From positions 49,284 to 113,283 of the forward strand of contig NZ_BROB01000004.1 of assembly GCF_024345185.1 (NCBI RefSeq): a stretch of DNA of 64,000 nucleotides. Direction: 5' to 3'. Below, one piece after another: positions 1-8,102 of this stretch. Within the stretch, counting starts at the first letter, position 1. Each line of letters starts with the position of its first letter. This DNA is from Levilactobacillus humaensis (GTDB lineage: Bacteria > Bacillota > Bacilli > Lactobacillales > Lactobacillaceae). Below the pieces are notes generated by a model. The model was not told the DNA's origin. It made no database searches and saw nothing but the letters and a program-made list of their open reading frames with translations. The position numbers and the translations under genes were made by a program.

Positions 1-1
1 G

Positions 2-286
2 GGACTGCGGCCCTTTTTCCCTCATATCGTGGATGCCCGGCAACTCAAGGCCAGCAAGCCCGCGCCGGATGTTTATCTTGCCGCCGTGAAATTGGTTGAC
101 CGCGCTCCCGAAGACTGCGTGGCATTTGAGGACACGGTGACCGGGGTGCAGTCGGCTGTGGCCGCCGGTTGTCGTGTGGTTGGGATTAATCAGAATCCCT
201 TGGCCGGCGCGACCGTCATGGTTGCCAGTACCAGCGACCTTAGTCTGTCAGCCGTGCGGCAGGCACTCGACCTGCCAGATGTTTAA
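2..286 (+). CDS. HAD-superfamily hydrolase, C-terminal part (cut by window edge)
   Basis: The frame is open from the first bases, so the gene starts before the window. The visible C-terminal part carries the block KASKPAPDVYLAAV, which holds the motif III lysine of phosphoglucomutase/phosphatase-like HAD enzymes. VAFEDTVTGVQSAVAAG follows, with the acidic motif IV residues and the usual post-motif helix. This is the beta-phosphoglucomutase/phosphatase-like subfamily of cytosolic sugar-phosphate phosphatases or mutases. The nucleophile Asp and cap domain lie outside, so the substrate cannot be told. Its last 47 bases overlap the 3' end of the convergent DUF488 gene. Confidence 0.85.
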   Translation, partial: GLRPFFPHIVDARQLKASKPAPDVYLAAVKLVDRAPEDCVAFEDTVTGVQSAVAAGCRVVGINQNPLAGATVMVASTSDLSLSAVRQALDLPDV

Positions 287-632
287 GTAGGAATTCTTTT
301 AGGATAATTGCTTGGTTGTGTTCCTCATCTTTGGCGCCGTATAATAAAATCACATCCTGGTCGGCGAGTTGTCCCGCAATCAAGTCCAAGAAGGCCGGTA
401 GCGCTTCGTTGGCTTCAATTTCCGCCACGTAGCGCTTTTTGAATTCTGGAAACTTTTCGGGTTCATGGTTGAACCATTTCCGTAGGTCGGTCGTGGGGCC
501 CATTTCTTTTTCCCATGAGGCCAATTGCGCGTTCGCCTTTGAGATGCCACGTGGCCAAAGCCGGTCGACCAAGACCCGATACCCGTTGAGATCAGCGGGC
601 TTCGTATAAATTCTTTCACACTTAATTGCCAT
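240..632 (-). CDS. DUF488 family protein
   Basis: A 130-residue protein of the DUF488 (YeaO-like) family. Seen: the N-terminal block RVLVDRLWPRGISK, the central RKWFNHEPEKFPEFKKRY and the C-terminal VILLYGAKDEEHNQA, all in the order usual for this family. The function is not established; the conserved Arg, His and Asp residues suggest an enzyme acting on a small molecule or nucleic acid, which is inference. The start ATG has GGAGATG seven bases upstream. The 3' end runs 47 bases into the convergent HAD gene, so the last dozen residues share DNA with that gene on the other strand. Confidence 0.85.
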   Translation of the reverse strand: MAIKCERIYTKPADLNGYRVLVDRLWPRGISKANAQLASWEKEMGPTTDLRKWFNHEPEKFPEFKKRYVAEIEANEALPAFLDLIAGQLADQDVILLYGAKDEEHNQAIILKEFLLKHLAGRVPAARLTD

Positions 633-680
633 AAGGAATCATCTCCATGGTCCCATTCTAACATAGCAAACGGGAGGTAA

Positions 681-1310
681 ATGATGTCAGATGCATTAGC
701 GGATTTCTATACGGGACGGCCAACGCCCCAGATTGCCCAGGACTTGTTGGGGCATGAATTGGTCTATCAAACCCCAGCTGGAACCATGAGTGGGTGGATT
801 GTGGAAGCCGAGGCTTATCTCGGGGAACAGGACACGGCGGCCCACGCTTTTAACGGGCGATACACCGCGGCCAATGCGGCGCTCTACGATGCACCGGGAA
901 CGATCTACATTTACATTCTGCGGGGCTATTACATGTTCGATGTGGCCACGCAAGCCGAGGGAACGCCTCAAGGAATTCTGATCCGTGGGATTGAACCCCA
1001 CGAGGGTCTCGATCTGATGCAACAGAACCGTGACAAGCCGGTGCCAGATGTGACGAATGGTCCCGGTAAGTTGATGGCCGCCTTGGGAATTCAGTCCAAG
1101 GATCTGAACCGCACGATGTTGGGGGCTCAGAACCTGACGATTACGCCAACCGCGACCCGTATTCCACGGAAAGTCGCGGCAACGTCGCGCGTCGGCGTAT
1201 CCGCCGGGAGTTGGCAGGACCGCCCGTTACGTTTTACCGTAGCCGGCAATCCCTTTGTCTCCGGCAGTCGCAAGCGTGACTGGGATCGCGACGGACACGG
1301 TTGGAAATAA
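681..1310 (+). CDS. DNA-3-methyladenine glycosylase (AAG/MPG family)
   Basis: A 209-residue monofunctional glycosylase of the alkyladenine (AAG/MPG) fold, which removes alkylated and deaminated purines from DNA to begin base excision repair. Seen: AQDLLGHELVY near the N-terminus, the catalytic-site block IVEAEAYLGEQDTAAHAFNG (conserved Glu in the EAEAY segment), the DNA-intercalating region IYIYILRGYYMFDV, and NGPGKLMAALGI. The length is normal for bacterial members. GGGAGG lies 5-8 bases before tandem ATG codons at 681 and 684, so the start may be three bases later. A subtype A structured repeat begins just behind the stop. Confidence 0.93.
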   Translation: MMSDALADFYTGRPTPQIAQDLLGHELVYQTPAGTMSGWIVEAEAYLGEQDTAAHAFNGRYTAANAALYDAPGTIYIYILRGYYMFDVATQAEGTPQGILIRGIEPHEGLDLMQQNRDKPVPDVTNGPGKLMAALGIQSKDLNRTMLGAQNLTITPTATRIPRKVAATSRVGVSAGSWQDRPLRFTVAGNPFVSGSRKRDWDRDGHGWK

Positions 1311-1325
1311 GCGAGCTGTTGGTTG

Positions 1326-1510
1326 TTAGCCGCCTACGGATGCCAGGGATTACGCTGCTGTGGGGATACTTCGGCCTCATGGGCTTCTTGCTCGATTTGA
1401 AGCCGCGAAGATCACACGTCTTCAAAGTCGCCAGTACTGTTAGGCCGAGAAAAGTACTCGGTCTAACAGTACTCTCACGGCTGGCTCCATCCCTGTCCTC
1501 CTCCGTCTAA
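1326..1510 (+). repeat. Structured intergenic element, subtype A copy 1
   Basis: A G+C-rich block filling most of the 340-base gap between the glycosylase and the next small gene. The ends are complementary (CCAGGGAT at 1343-1350, ATCCCTG at 1489-1495). A 17-bp hairpin at 1433-1473 pairs AGTACTGTTAGGCCGAG with CTCGGTCTAACAGTACT. The same block recurs at 7062-7243 (opposite strand) and 63577-63762. The copies differ most in the hairpin stem, yet it still pairs. No coding signal is shared between copies. The function is unknown. Confidence 0.85.
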
Positions 1511-1650
1511 AAATAATCAATGACTTTCATTTCAAACGACCTCCGGAAACAGTTAAGCTTTTTCGTCCAGTGAGTTGGTGCAAGAAAGACTATTTTTCAA
1601 CTTGAACTAACTGGTTGTGAGGGGTAAGCTTTCTTCAAGGGGAGCTGATA

Positions 1651-1851
1651 ATGATGGATGAAATTACATCTTTTGAATATTCTGCAGGGGCCACAACTTT
1701 AGATTCTAATATTTACGAAGTCAAGGTTGATGGCAAAAAAATACTTAAAATTGATTACCCAGATAATAATGGGTTTATCGCCGTTCATAAGCAGAATGGC
1801 GAGGCTGAGTACATTAAGGCGTCATATATGAAATTTTCTACGACTAAGTAG
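1651..1851 (+). CDS. Small hypothetical protein, AT-rich gene
   Basis: A 66-residue acidic protein that I do not recognise. It has no signal peptide or membrane segment; alternating hydrophobic stretches such as YEVKVDGKKILKIDY and GFIAVHKQNG suggest a small beta-sheet fold. A ribosome site (AAGGGGAGC) lies 6-8 bases before the ATG pair at 1651/1654. The gene is visibly richer in A and T than its neighbours, and a strong bidirectional terminator follows at once, so it is a self-contained unit and may be a recent arrival (inference). Confidence 0.6.
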   Translation: MMDEITSFEYSAGATTLDSNIYEVKVDGKKILKIDYPDNNGFIAVHKQNGEAEYIKASYMKFSTTK

Positions 1852-1856
1852 GACTT

Positions 1857-1917
1857 AAAATAGGCTCGAATCTTTATCATCCTTTTTCGAGGGATAGTAG
1901 AGATTCGAGCCTATTTT
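1857..1917. terminator. Bidirectional intrinsic terminator between small ORF and menG
   Basis: A perfect 17-bp stem (AAAATAGGCTCGAATCT with its complement) with A-run and T-run flanks. It can end transcripts from both the small gene on + and menG on -. Confidence 0.85.
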
Positions 1918-1929
1918 ACTGAGTTTTTT

Positions 1930-2649
1930 TTAGCGATAAGGTTTCGTTCCAAAATGCACCGCCGCGGCACCTAGGTTGAAGCGTTCATAGTGAACCTGTG
2001 TCAGCCCAGCCGTTTCAAACATCGCTACCAATTCGGTCACGGAAACGAAACGATGTGTCGAGCTTTGGAGGTAGTTGTAGGCTTGGTAGTGATGAACCAG
2101 ACGGCCCATCATGGGAACGACGTGGCCAAAGTAGAGTTGCCAGCCGGCATGCACCAATCGGTTGTCAGGTTGTGAGGTTTCGAGGCAGACCACCTGGCCA
2201 CCAGGCTTGACCACCCGAGCCATTTCCCGGAGAACTTGGTTGGCGTCGGGGACGTTACGCAGACCGAAACCGATCGTGACGACGTTGAAACTGTTGTCCG
2301 GATAGGGCAGATGCATGGCATCGCCCTGACGCAGGGTGATCCGGTCTTGCAGACCCGCTGATCGCACCTTGTGGGTGGCTTCTTGCAGCATGACCGAGCT
2401 GAAGTCCAAGCCCACGACTTGGCCGCGAGGGCCGACTGCTTGGGCGAGGGACAATGTCCAGTCACCCGTGCCACAACAGAGATCGAGGGCAAAGTCTCCG
2501 GGTCGAACAGTCATCAGGTCCATGACGCGTTTACGCCAGATGCGATGGGTTCCCAGGCTAATGAGGCCATTCATCTGGTCATACTGTGGGGCGATGTGGT
2601 CGAAGATTGTTTGAACGGTATCCTCCGATGTTTGATTGGTTAAGGTCAT
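1930..2649 (-). CDS. menG: Demethylmenaquinone methyltransferase (UbiE/MenG family)
   Basis: A 239-residue SAM-dependent methyltransferase for the last step of menaquinone synthesis. Seen: the N-terminal signature FDHIAPQYDQMNGLISLGTH, SAM motif I ALDLCCGTGDW, the acidic post-I residue in VVGLDFSS, and the family block TIGFGLRNVPD. Length and motif order are normal. GGAGGT lies 8 bases before the ATG. No other men gene is present here, so the quinone substrate must come from genes elsewhere or from the medium. A map terminator lies just upstream, so menG probably has its own promoter. Confidence 0.93.
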   Translation of the reverse strand: MTLTNQTSEDTVQTIFDHIAPQYDQMNGLISLGTHRIWRKRVMDLMTVRPGDFALDLCCGTGDWTLSLAQAVGPRGQVVGLDFSSVMLQEATHKVRSAGLQDRITLRQGDAMHLPYPDNSFNVVTIGFGLRNVPDANQVLREMARVVKPGGQVVCLETSQPDNRLVHAGWQLYFGHVVPMMGRLVHHYQAYNYLQSSTHRFVSVTELVAMFETAGLTQVHYERFNLGAAAVHFGTKPYR

Positions 2650-2705
2650 TTGTTGTTACCTCCTGGCTAAGACGATTCGTTTTGATTATCTTCAGTGTAA
2701 AACAA

Positions 2706-2737
2706 AAGAGTGAGAATCAAAACTGATTCTCACTCTT
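2706..2737. terminator. Intrinsic terminator downstream of map
   Basis: The inverted repeat AAGAGTGAGAATCA / TGATTCTCACTCTT with a T-rich tail on the minus strand. It separates map from menG. Confidence 0.8.
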
Positions 2738-2764
2738 AATTGAAAGTCTGAATAGATTTTAGGA

Positions 2765-3559
2765 TTAAAGTTGGTACTTCTTGTCGATCTCATCGCCTTG
2801 AGAGGTCAGGATCTTAGGACCATCATCGGTGATGACCAAGGTGTGTTCGTATTGGGCGGACAGAGAGCCATCGGCCGTAACGTAGTAATCCCAAGACTTG
2901 TCAGCGGTTTGGCGAGTGGCAATCTCCCAAGTTCCCAGGTTAATCATGGGTTCAATGGTGATGGTCATTCCGGCCCGTAACCGCAGTCCCTTACCGGCTT
3001 CACCGTAGTTAGGAACGTTTGGTTGCTCGTGCATTGTAGGTTGAATCCCGTGACCGATTAATTCACGGACATCTCCCATGTGTTCCTGACCTTCCGTGTA
3101 GGCTTGAATAGCGTGACCAATGTCACCGATCCGGTTGCCGACAATGGCTTGGTCAATCCCCAGGTACAGGGACTTCTTGGTGACGTCCATCAGGTGTTGG
3201 GCTTCTGGACTGATCTTACCAACCGCGTAGGTCCAGCAAGAGTCACTTTCAAAGCCGTCCAGGTTGACGGTCATGTCGACTGCGACAATGTCGCCTTCCT
3301 TGAGTAAGAGTTCCTTACGAGGAATGGCATGGGCCACTTCGTCGTTGACACTGACACAGGTGGCATACTTGTAGCCTTCAAAGCCCTTTTCGGAAGGGGT
3401 GGCACCGTGTTCTTCAATATACTTGTTGGCAAACCGTTCGATTTCCCAGCTGGAAATTCCGGGTTTGATGATGTCGCGTAGTCCCTTGTGGACACCGGCT
3501 AAAACGGCTCCGGACTCCGCCATTTTTTCAATTTCACGTGCTGATTTAATGGTTATCAA
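2765..3559 (-). CDS. map: Methionine aminopeptidase, type I
   Basis: A 264-residue cytosolic metalloprotease that removes the initiator methionine from new proteins. The five metal ligands are all present: Asp95 and Asp106 (VAVDMTVNLDGFESD), His170 (LIGHGIQP), Glu203 (TIEPM) and Glu238 (YEHT). The substrate-contact His77 sits in EVAHAIP. There is no N-terminal zinc-finger or linker extension, so this is the plain type I form. A GGAGG-like site precedes the ATG. It is transcribed alone, with a terminator behind it. Start and length agree with other Firmicutes enzymes. Confidence 0.96.
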   Translation of the reverse strand: MITIKSAREIEKMAESGAVLAGVHKGLRDIIKPGISSWEIERFANKYIEEHGATPSEKGFEGYKYATCVSVNDEVAHAIPRKELLLKEGDIVAVDMTVNLDGFESDSCWTYAVGKISPEAQHLMDVTKKSLYLGIDQAIVGNRIGDIGHAIQAYTEGQEHMGDVRELIGHGIQPTMHEQPNVPNYGEAGKGLRLRAGMTITIEPMINLGTWEIATRQTADKSWDYYVTADGSLSAQYEHTLVITDDGPKILTSQGDEIDKKYQL

Positions 3560-3745
3560 CGTGTTACCTCCTCAAAAATTTCGTCTGTGTTCACTGAAAT
3601 CAAGTTGCTGCCGACGTGCGAATAAGTCCGTAAATGTCAGCTGACGACTTGGAACCAGACATTTTCATACAATACTAATTTACACCTAATTTGTTATTTA
3701 GGCGAACCGAGTCTTTGATCCCAGTCATACTGGAAAGCGTTATGG

Positions 3746-3901
3746 TTACTTATCAAAGAAGTGGGTTTTAATCAAACGGGCTGCGACCAGGATTAAGAGG
3801 CCGAGTAGGGTGAACTTGAAGTCCGTCACGAAACAATAGACCAGCCAGGCCAGCAGGGCAAATAAGCCGATAAAGATCAGTTCGTCGATGATGGTCCGCA
3901 T
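3746..3901 (-). CDS. Small two-helix membrane protein
   Basis: About 51 residues from the ATG at 3901, chosen because AAAGGAACT lies nine bases upstream; a longer frame reaching back to 3997 would overlap the stop of the neighbouring small gene and lacks its own ribosome site. Two hydrophobic segments (IFIGLFALLAWLVYCFV and FTLLGLLILVAARLI) separated by a short charged turn predict a membrane hairpin protein, with a basic C-terminal tail. I do not recognise the family. It follows the 58-residue gene at 4000-4176 on the same strand and may be cotranscribed with it. Confidence 0.6.
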   Translation of the reverse strand: MRTIIDELIFIGLFALLAWLVYCFVTDFKFTLLGLLILVAARLIKTHFFDK

Positions 3902-3999
3902 ACGCTCGGAGTTCCTTTCATATCGGGTTGACGGCAGAAACGAGTCTGAGACAATTGTCCCAAACTCGTTTGTGAGGTGCTTCCCGGTGGAAGTCACCG

Positions 4000-4176
4000 T
4001 TATTCAGCGGTTAACCGGTCAATTGTTCCGTTATCAATTTGGGTCAAGATTCGCTTAGCTTCCGTGATTCGAGCGTCACAAAGGAAGTTCATGGCGTTGT
4101 CCTTTTCGTCTTTAGCGCGGTTCATTTGTTCGGTTAGAAAATTAATTTCGTCATGTAAATAGGCTACTAAGTCCAT
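4000..4176 (-). CDS. Small soluble hypothetical protein (58 aa)
   Basis: A short gene of 58 codons beginning MDLVAYLHDEINFL and ending IDRLTAE. GAGAGGG lies 7 bases before the ATG. The composition is charged and helical, with heptad-like spacing and no membrane segment, so a small coiled or helical-bundle protein is likely. I do not recognise it. It sits 98 bases upstream of the small membrane protein on the same strand and is divergent from the MFS gene, leaving a roughly 200-base shared promoter region. Confidence 0.6.
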   Translation of the reverse strand: MDLVAYLHDEINFLTEQMNRAKDEKDNAMNFLCDARITEAKRILTQIDNGTIDRLTAE

Positions 4177-4340
4177 ACTTTACCCTCTCTTTATCGTGTC
4201 ATGATTGTGCTCACAGGTTCGCAAACACCAATTACATTTATTGTACCAAAGTTTACCCCATAAGTAACTCGATTGCTTAGACCGATCATGGGGCACGTTG
4301 GTTTACAGAGAATGAGAAAAGGACTACGATAACTATTAGT

Positions 4341-4355
4341 TGATAATGTTTCTAA
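4341..4355 (+). promoter_or_regulatory. PerR-box-like operator before MFS gene
   Basis: TGATAATGTTTCTAA matches 11 of the 14 defined positions of the PerR consensus TTATAATNATTATAA. The surrounding 23 bases (4336-4358) match 21 of 23 with the site in front of the VIT operon (25535-25557). It ends 23 bases before the MFS start codon, where a repressor would block transcription. The assignment to PerR is inference. Confidence 0.45.
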
Positions 4356-4378
4356 AGTAGAGAAGTGGGAGTGAGTGA

Positions 4379-5794
4379 ATGGAGAAGGCAATTGATTTAC
4401 AGGGGAAGCCATACAATCACCTGGCGTTTATTTGGACGTTGCTGGCGGGGACCTTTACCATGTCGATTAGTCAGTCGTCCTTGTCGACGGCCTACCCGAC
4501 GCTGATGCGGTACTTTAACGTGCCAGCATCAACGATTCAGTGGCTAACGACAGGATTTATGCTGGTGATGGTGGTGATGATGCCGATCAGTCCGTGGATG
4601 CTTAACAATGTTCGCTTTCCGGTTATGTTTGTGAGTGTTTTGGCCTTATTCGATATCGGGACCTTTATTATTTATCTTGCCCCTAGCTTTGGCCTGATGA
4701 TGCTAGGCCGAGTGATGGAGGCCATGGCCGTGGGGATCATGTTTCCCTCGTATCAAACAGTCATGTTGCGCATTACCCCAGAAGATCAGCGTGGTGCGGT
4801 GATGGGGATGGCCGGACTCGTCATGGGGTCGGCATTAGCCGTGGGTCCAATTATTTCAGGAATCATCCTGCGTTACACCACCTGGCAGGGACTCTTCGTG
4901 GTCTTCATGGTTATTATTACCATCGTCTTCGTGATTGCACTTAAAACGATTAAGGATGTTATGCCCCAGGCCGCGTCACATCTGGACTACTGGTCGGTGT
5001 TGAGTAGTATTGGGTTCATTGGGATTCTCTATGTCGTCAATCAAATTGGCAAGGCCAATGCCAACTGGGCCCTCATGTTGGGTCTGTTAGTAGTCAGTGT
5101 CTTGGCCGTGACGTTCTTCGTTTGGCGTCAATTTAAGGTCGACACGCCACTTCTGGATTTGCGGGTGCTCAAGACGTTCAACTTCGATCTGGCCGTTCTC
5201 TTGACGGGAGCGTCTTACATTGCTTTGATCGTCGTGACCATCATCTTCCCGTTGTATTATCAAGAAGTGCTGGGGCTATCGCCATTTGCCTCGGGGATGG
5301 CATTGGTACCAGGGGCCATTGTCCTGAGTTTGCTAAATCCGTTGACGGGGAAACTGGCCGACCGGATTGGCTTTAAGGCGACCATGTTAACGGGGATGAG
5401 TATGATTGTTGTCGGCTGGCTCTGGTTGAGCTTGGTTGGTGGTCGCCAGTCATTGTTGGCGATGGTTCTGACGGCGGCACTGATCGAAGGGGGCAATGCC
5501 TTCGTCATGATGCCAGCGGTCACCTTAGGGGCAAACTCGTTGCCCGATAATCTGATCTCCCACGGGACGGCCGTGATTACCACGGTGCGGCAAATCCTAG
5601 GGTCGACTGGGGTTGCCGTGGCCACGTTGGTGCTGGCCATGGTCACCAGAAGTCATGCTAAGGTGGGAAGTGCCACAGCAGCAACACTTGCCGGGTATCG
5701 CGCCGTGTTCCTGACCTTCCTAGGTGTCGCTATCGTTGGCTGGATCTTTGCGGTTATGTTGCGTGATGGTCGGAAGTCGGTTCCCGCCAAATAG
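4379..5794 (+). CDS. MFS drug/solute exporter, DHA2 (EmrB/QacA) type
   Basis: A 471-residue integral membrane protein with about 14 hydrophobic segments, the form used by proton-coupled drug exporters of the EmrB/QacA/LmrB group. Seen: motif C-like LVMGSALAVGPIISG in segment 5, the loop GRVMEAMAVG, and the motif A-like GKLADRIGFKA in the second half. The substrate cannot be read from sequence. GGGAGTGAG precedes the ATG. A PerR-like box shared with the VIT operon lies directly upstream, so the exporter may respond to peroxide or metal state (inference). A terminator follows. Confidence 0.88.
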   Translation: MEKAIDLQGKPYNHLAFIWTLLAGTFTMSISQSSLSTAYPTLMRYFNVPASTIQWLTTGFMLVMVVMMPISPWMLNNVRFPVMFVSVLALFDIGTFIIYLAPSFGLMMLGRVMEAMAVGIMFPSYQTVMLRITPEDQRGAVMGMAGLVMGSALAVGPIISGIILRYTTWQGLFVVFMVIITIVFVIALKTIKDVMPQAASHLDYWSVLSSIGFIGILYVVNQIGKANANWALMLGLLVVSVLAVTFFVWRQFKVDTPLLDLRVLKTFNFDLAVLLTGASYIALIVVTIIFPLYYQEVLGLSPFASGMALVPGAIVLSLLNPLTGKLADRIGFKATMLTGMSMIVVGWLWLSLVGGRQSLLAMVLTAALIEGGNAFVMMPAVTLGANSLPDNLISHGTAVITTVRQILGSTGVAVATLVLAMVTRSHAKVGSATAATLAGYRAVFLTFLGVAIVGWIFAVMLRDGRKSVPAK

Positions 5795-5846
5795 GATAAA
5801 GACAACCTTTATAAATATGCTTTTACTGATAACGTATAGTTGATAA

Positions 5847-5890
5847 ATGGACTCCTTGAGTGGAATTTTCCACTCAGGGGGTCCATTTTT
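5847..5890. terminator. Intrinsic terminator after MFS gene
   Basis: The stem pairs ATGGACTCCTTGAGTGGAA with TTCCACTCAGGGGGTCCAT and is followed by a T-run on +. It may also serve the convergent hydrolase gene. Confidence 0.85.
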
Positions 5891-5915
5891 GTGAGGTGTT
5901 TGATTTTGAAACTGT

Positions 5916-6752
5916 TTATCTCAAAAAATCATTAGCTTGTTTGACAAAATCGTTGTTAAATTGGAAGACACCAGCGTGACCAGCGTCGGGATAGATCACA
6001 AGCTTGCTGTTTTTAAAGGCCTTGGCTAGGTCATAGCTGTTCGGTTTTGTCGGGACCATCAAATCATGGTCCCCATTGCCGACTAAGACTGGAATTTCAA
6101 GCTTAGAAAAGTCGATGGCAGACTCGGTACTCCATTGGTTAATGGCCTTCAGTTGGGTCCGGTAAGCGTTCCAGCCGATTGAACGGTCGCGGTTCGTCTT
6201 CCGGGCCTTGATGCGCTTTAAGAAACGTGCGGCTTGGTTCTTACCATTGGCCGTCCGGGTGAAGAAGAGGTAGGTTTTCACGTCGGTAAAGGTGAAGATC
6301 GCCTTAGCTAAAGAGCGATCGGAGATGCTGGTCACATCGCCGATACCTTGACCACCACGAGGACCCGTTCCCGTCAACATGGCCCGTCGAATCAAGGTCG
6401 GTTCCTGATTGATGACCTCTTGGGCAACGAAGCCGCCCATTGAAAATCCGAACAAGTCGATCTGCTTGAGGCCGAGAGCGTGGATGAATTCACGAATCTC
6501 TTGGGCCATGCCTTGAATGGTCTTGGCAGCTTTACCGCCGGAACCACCAACGCCTTGGTAGTCTGGTAAGATCAGCCGATGTTCTTGCGCGAGACCGTCG
6601 ATCACGGTTGGGTCCCAGTTATCGAGATTACCGGAAAGGTGAATCAATCCGATTACGGGAACGCCAGTGTTCGTTCCAATCTCGCGGTAGGCAAAGGTTT
6701 TATTTTCCGGGGTGACAATGGTCTTGGTTGGTACATCAATGTATGAGGTCAT
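5916..6752 (-). CDS. Alpha/beta-fold hydrolase
   Basis: A 278-residue alpha/beta hydrolase of unknown substrate. Seen: the oxyanion-region block VIGLIHLSGNLDNWD, the nucleophile elbow LFGFSMGGFV (Ser in GFSMGG), a likely catalytic Asp in LVGNGDHDLMVP and the catalytic His in YPDAGHAGVFQ. There is no signal peptide, so it is cytosolic. A helical lid rich in Lys and Arg lies at about 160-200. The family includes haloperoxidase-like and ester-cleaving enzymes. Its long upstream gap (6753-7280) holds a hairpin and an A element. Confidence 0.88.
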   Translation of the reverse strand: MTSYIDVPTKTIVTPENKTFAYREIGTNTGVPVIGLIHLSGNLDNWDPTVIDGLAQEHRLILPDYQGVGGSGGKAAKTIQGMAQEIREFIHALGLKQIDLFGFSMGGFVAQEVINQEPTLIRRAMLTGTGPRGGQGIGDVTSISDRSLAKAIFTFTDVKTYLFFTRTANGKNQAARFLKRIKARKTNRDRSIGWNAYRTQLKAINQWSTESAIDFSKLEIPVLVGNGDHDLMVPTKPNSYDLAKAFKNSKLVIYPDAGHAGVFQFNNDFVKQANDFLR

Positions 6753-6944
6753 AGTGAAGAGTCCTTTCCGGTGAAGTGGACACGTCCGTTGACCATGAGC
6801 TGAGAAGTTTGATCCGCTACACGGCTTTTGTTAACAGTTCCTTCATTTGTCTTAATGACAGATTGTCAATTCAGTGAATAAAGTGAGTTTACCGTATTTG
6901 GTGACAAAAATCAACAATTGTAACTTATGGAACTTTCACATGAG

Positions 6945-6996
6945 AAATTAAAAGGAGCGGATCGGCTGTGATAAGCTGGTTCGTTCCTTTTAATTT
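6945..6996. terminator. Hairpin with complementary AT-rich base
   Basis: AAATTAAAAGGA pairs with TCCTTTTAATTT around a GC-containing loop. It has terminator form in both directions, although no gene ends nearby on the plus strand. Confidence 0.5.
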
Positions 6997-7061
6997 GGAT
7001 TGCAAATTTTGATTTCAACTTAAACCTGATTGGTTTAGATAGGTGATAAAAACGGTGGATC

Positions 7062-7243
7062 TTAGCCGGAGGAGGCCAGGGATGGAGCCGGCCGTGAGGG
7101 TGGTGTTAACTGGTGGTTTTCCAGTTTACAGCACGGGCGACTTTGAAGACCCGTGTTCCTGGCGGGGCTTCAAATCGAGCGAGAAGCCCAAGGGGCTGAA
7201 GCGTCCCCACAGCAGGCGTAATCCCTGGCAGCCGCAGGCGGCC
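7062..7243 (-). repeat. Structured intergenic element, subtype A copy 2
   Basis: The reverse-complement copy of the element at 1326-1510. Conserved blocks read on the minus strand are GCCGCCTGCGGCTGCCAGGG, CTGTGGGGACGCTTCAGCC and ATCCCTGGCCTCCTCCGGC. Its terminal hairpin has a different sequence (TGTAAACTGG / CCAGTTAACA) from copies 1 and 3 but still pairs. It sits in the 528-base gap between the alpha/beta hydrolase promoter side and the SDR 3' end; the rest of the gap holds only the hairpin at 6945-6996 and AT-rich promoter-like DNA. Confidence 0.85.
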
Positions 7244-7280
7244 TTTTGATCACTCGGTCGACTTAATCTACCTAAAATTT

Positions 7281-8102
7281 TTAGTGCGTTTCGGCGAAGC
7301 CGCGACGGCCACCTGGCTTAGGAATCTGGTTTTGCATCATGACACTGAAACCACCATCGATGGCGAGACTGGTGGCGTTGACGTAGCTCGACCGGTCGCT
7401 GGCCAGGAAGAGAATGGCATTGGCAATATCATCGGTCGTCCCGATCCGTTTGCTAGCGGTCAATTTCTTTCGACCATTTTCAACCTCTGGGTCCGCGTAG
7501 AAGGCGGCGGACATTGGGGTCTTGACCAGGCAAGGCTCGAGAACGTTACTCCGGATGCCGAACATGCCCCATTCGGCCGCGACCTGCTTGGAAAGCATGT
7601 TGACACCGGCCTTACTGGTGCTGTAAGCGCCACTGTAAGTTTCAGGGATGTCACTGGCAACCGTAGAGATGTGAACGAATGTCCCGTGCTTCTGGGCAAT
7701 CATGACCTTCCCAAATTCATGGGTAATGAGGTAGTAACCGTTCAAGTTGACGTCAAGCACCTGTTTCCAGGTGGCATAGTCCAGGTCCTCAAGCGGATCG
7801 AACTTCAGAATGCCGGCAGTGTTGATGACCACATCGACCCGATCGAAGGTTGATTGAACTTGAGCGACGGCGGCCTTGACGCTAGCCTCGTCGGTGACGT
7901 CACAGCTGACGGCTAGTGCCGGAACGTCATAGTCGTGGGCCAGCTCCTTAGCGAATTTTGTCGTGGGATCAGCTTCACGATCCAAAACAACGACCTTCGC
8001 GCCTTGTTCGGTGAGAGCGGCACAAATCTTGGTGCCCATACCACCGACCGCACCGGTAACGACACAAACTTTATCGCGTAATCCTAACCATTCTGTTGTC
8101 AT
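7281..8102 (-). CDS. Short-chain dehydrogenase/reductase
   Basis: A 273-residue classical SDR, an NAD(P)-dependent oxidoreductase of the cytosol. Seen: cofactor motif TGAVGGMG, acidic VVLDRE (favours NAD), NTAG, the catalytic Ser in HISTVAS and YSTSK with Tyr and Lys, then the C-terminal AIDGGFSV. Its start codon overlaps the stop of the upstream dehydrogenase by one base (TAATG), so translation is coupled. The partner suggests a role in shikimate/quinate or related cyclic polyol metabolism (inference). The C-terminal 20 residues are basic and variable. Confidence 0.9.
   Translation of the reverse strand: MTTEWLGLRDKVCVVTGAVGGMGTKICAALTEQGAKVVVLDREADPTTKFAKELAHDYDVPALAVSCDVTDEASVKAAVAQVQSTFDRVDVVINTAGILKFDPLEDLDYATWKQVLDVNLNGYYLITHEFGKVMIAQKHGTFVHISTVASDIPETYSGAYSTSKAGVNMLSKQVAAEWGMFGIRSNVLEPCLVKTPMSAAFYADPEVENGRKKLTASKRIGTTDDIANAILFLASDRSSYVNATSLAIDGGFSVMMQNQIPKPGGRRGFAETH

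Noticed and set aside
1301..1510. Reading frames through the A elements (also 7043-7249 and 63528-63872)
   Set aside because: Frames and products differ between copies, whereas base pairing is conserved; this is not coding DNA.
5260..5646. 128-codon frame opposite the MFS gene
   Set aside because: A shadow over membrane-segment codons; no start signal or motif.
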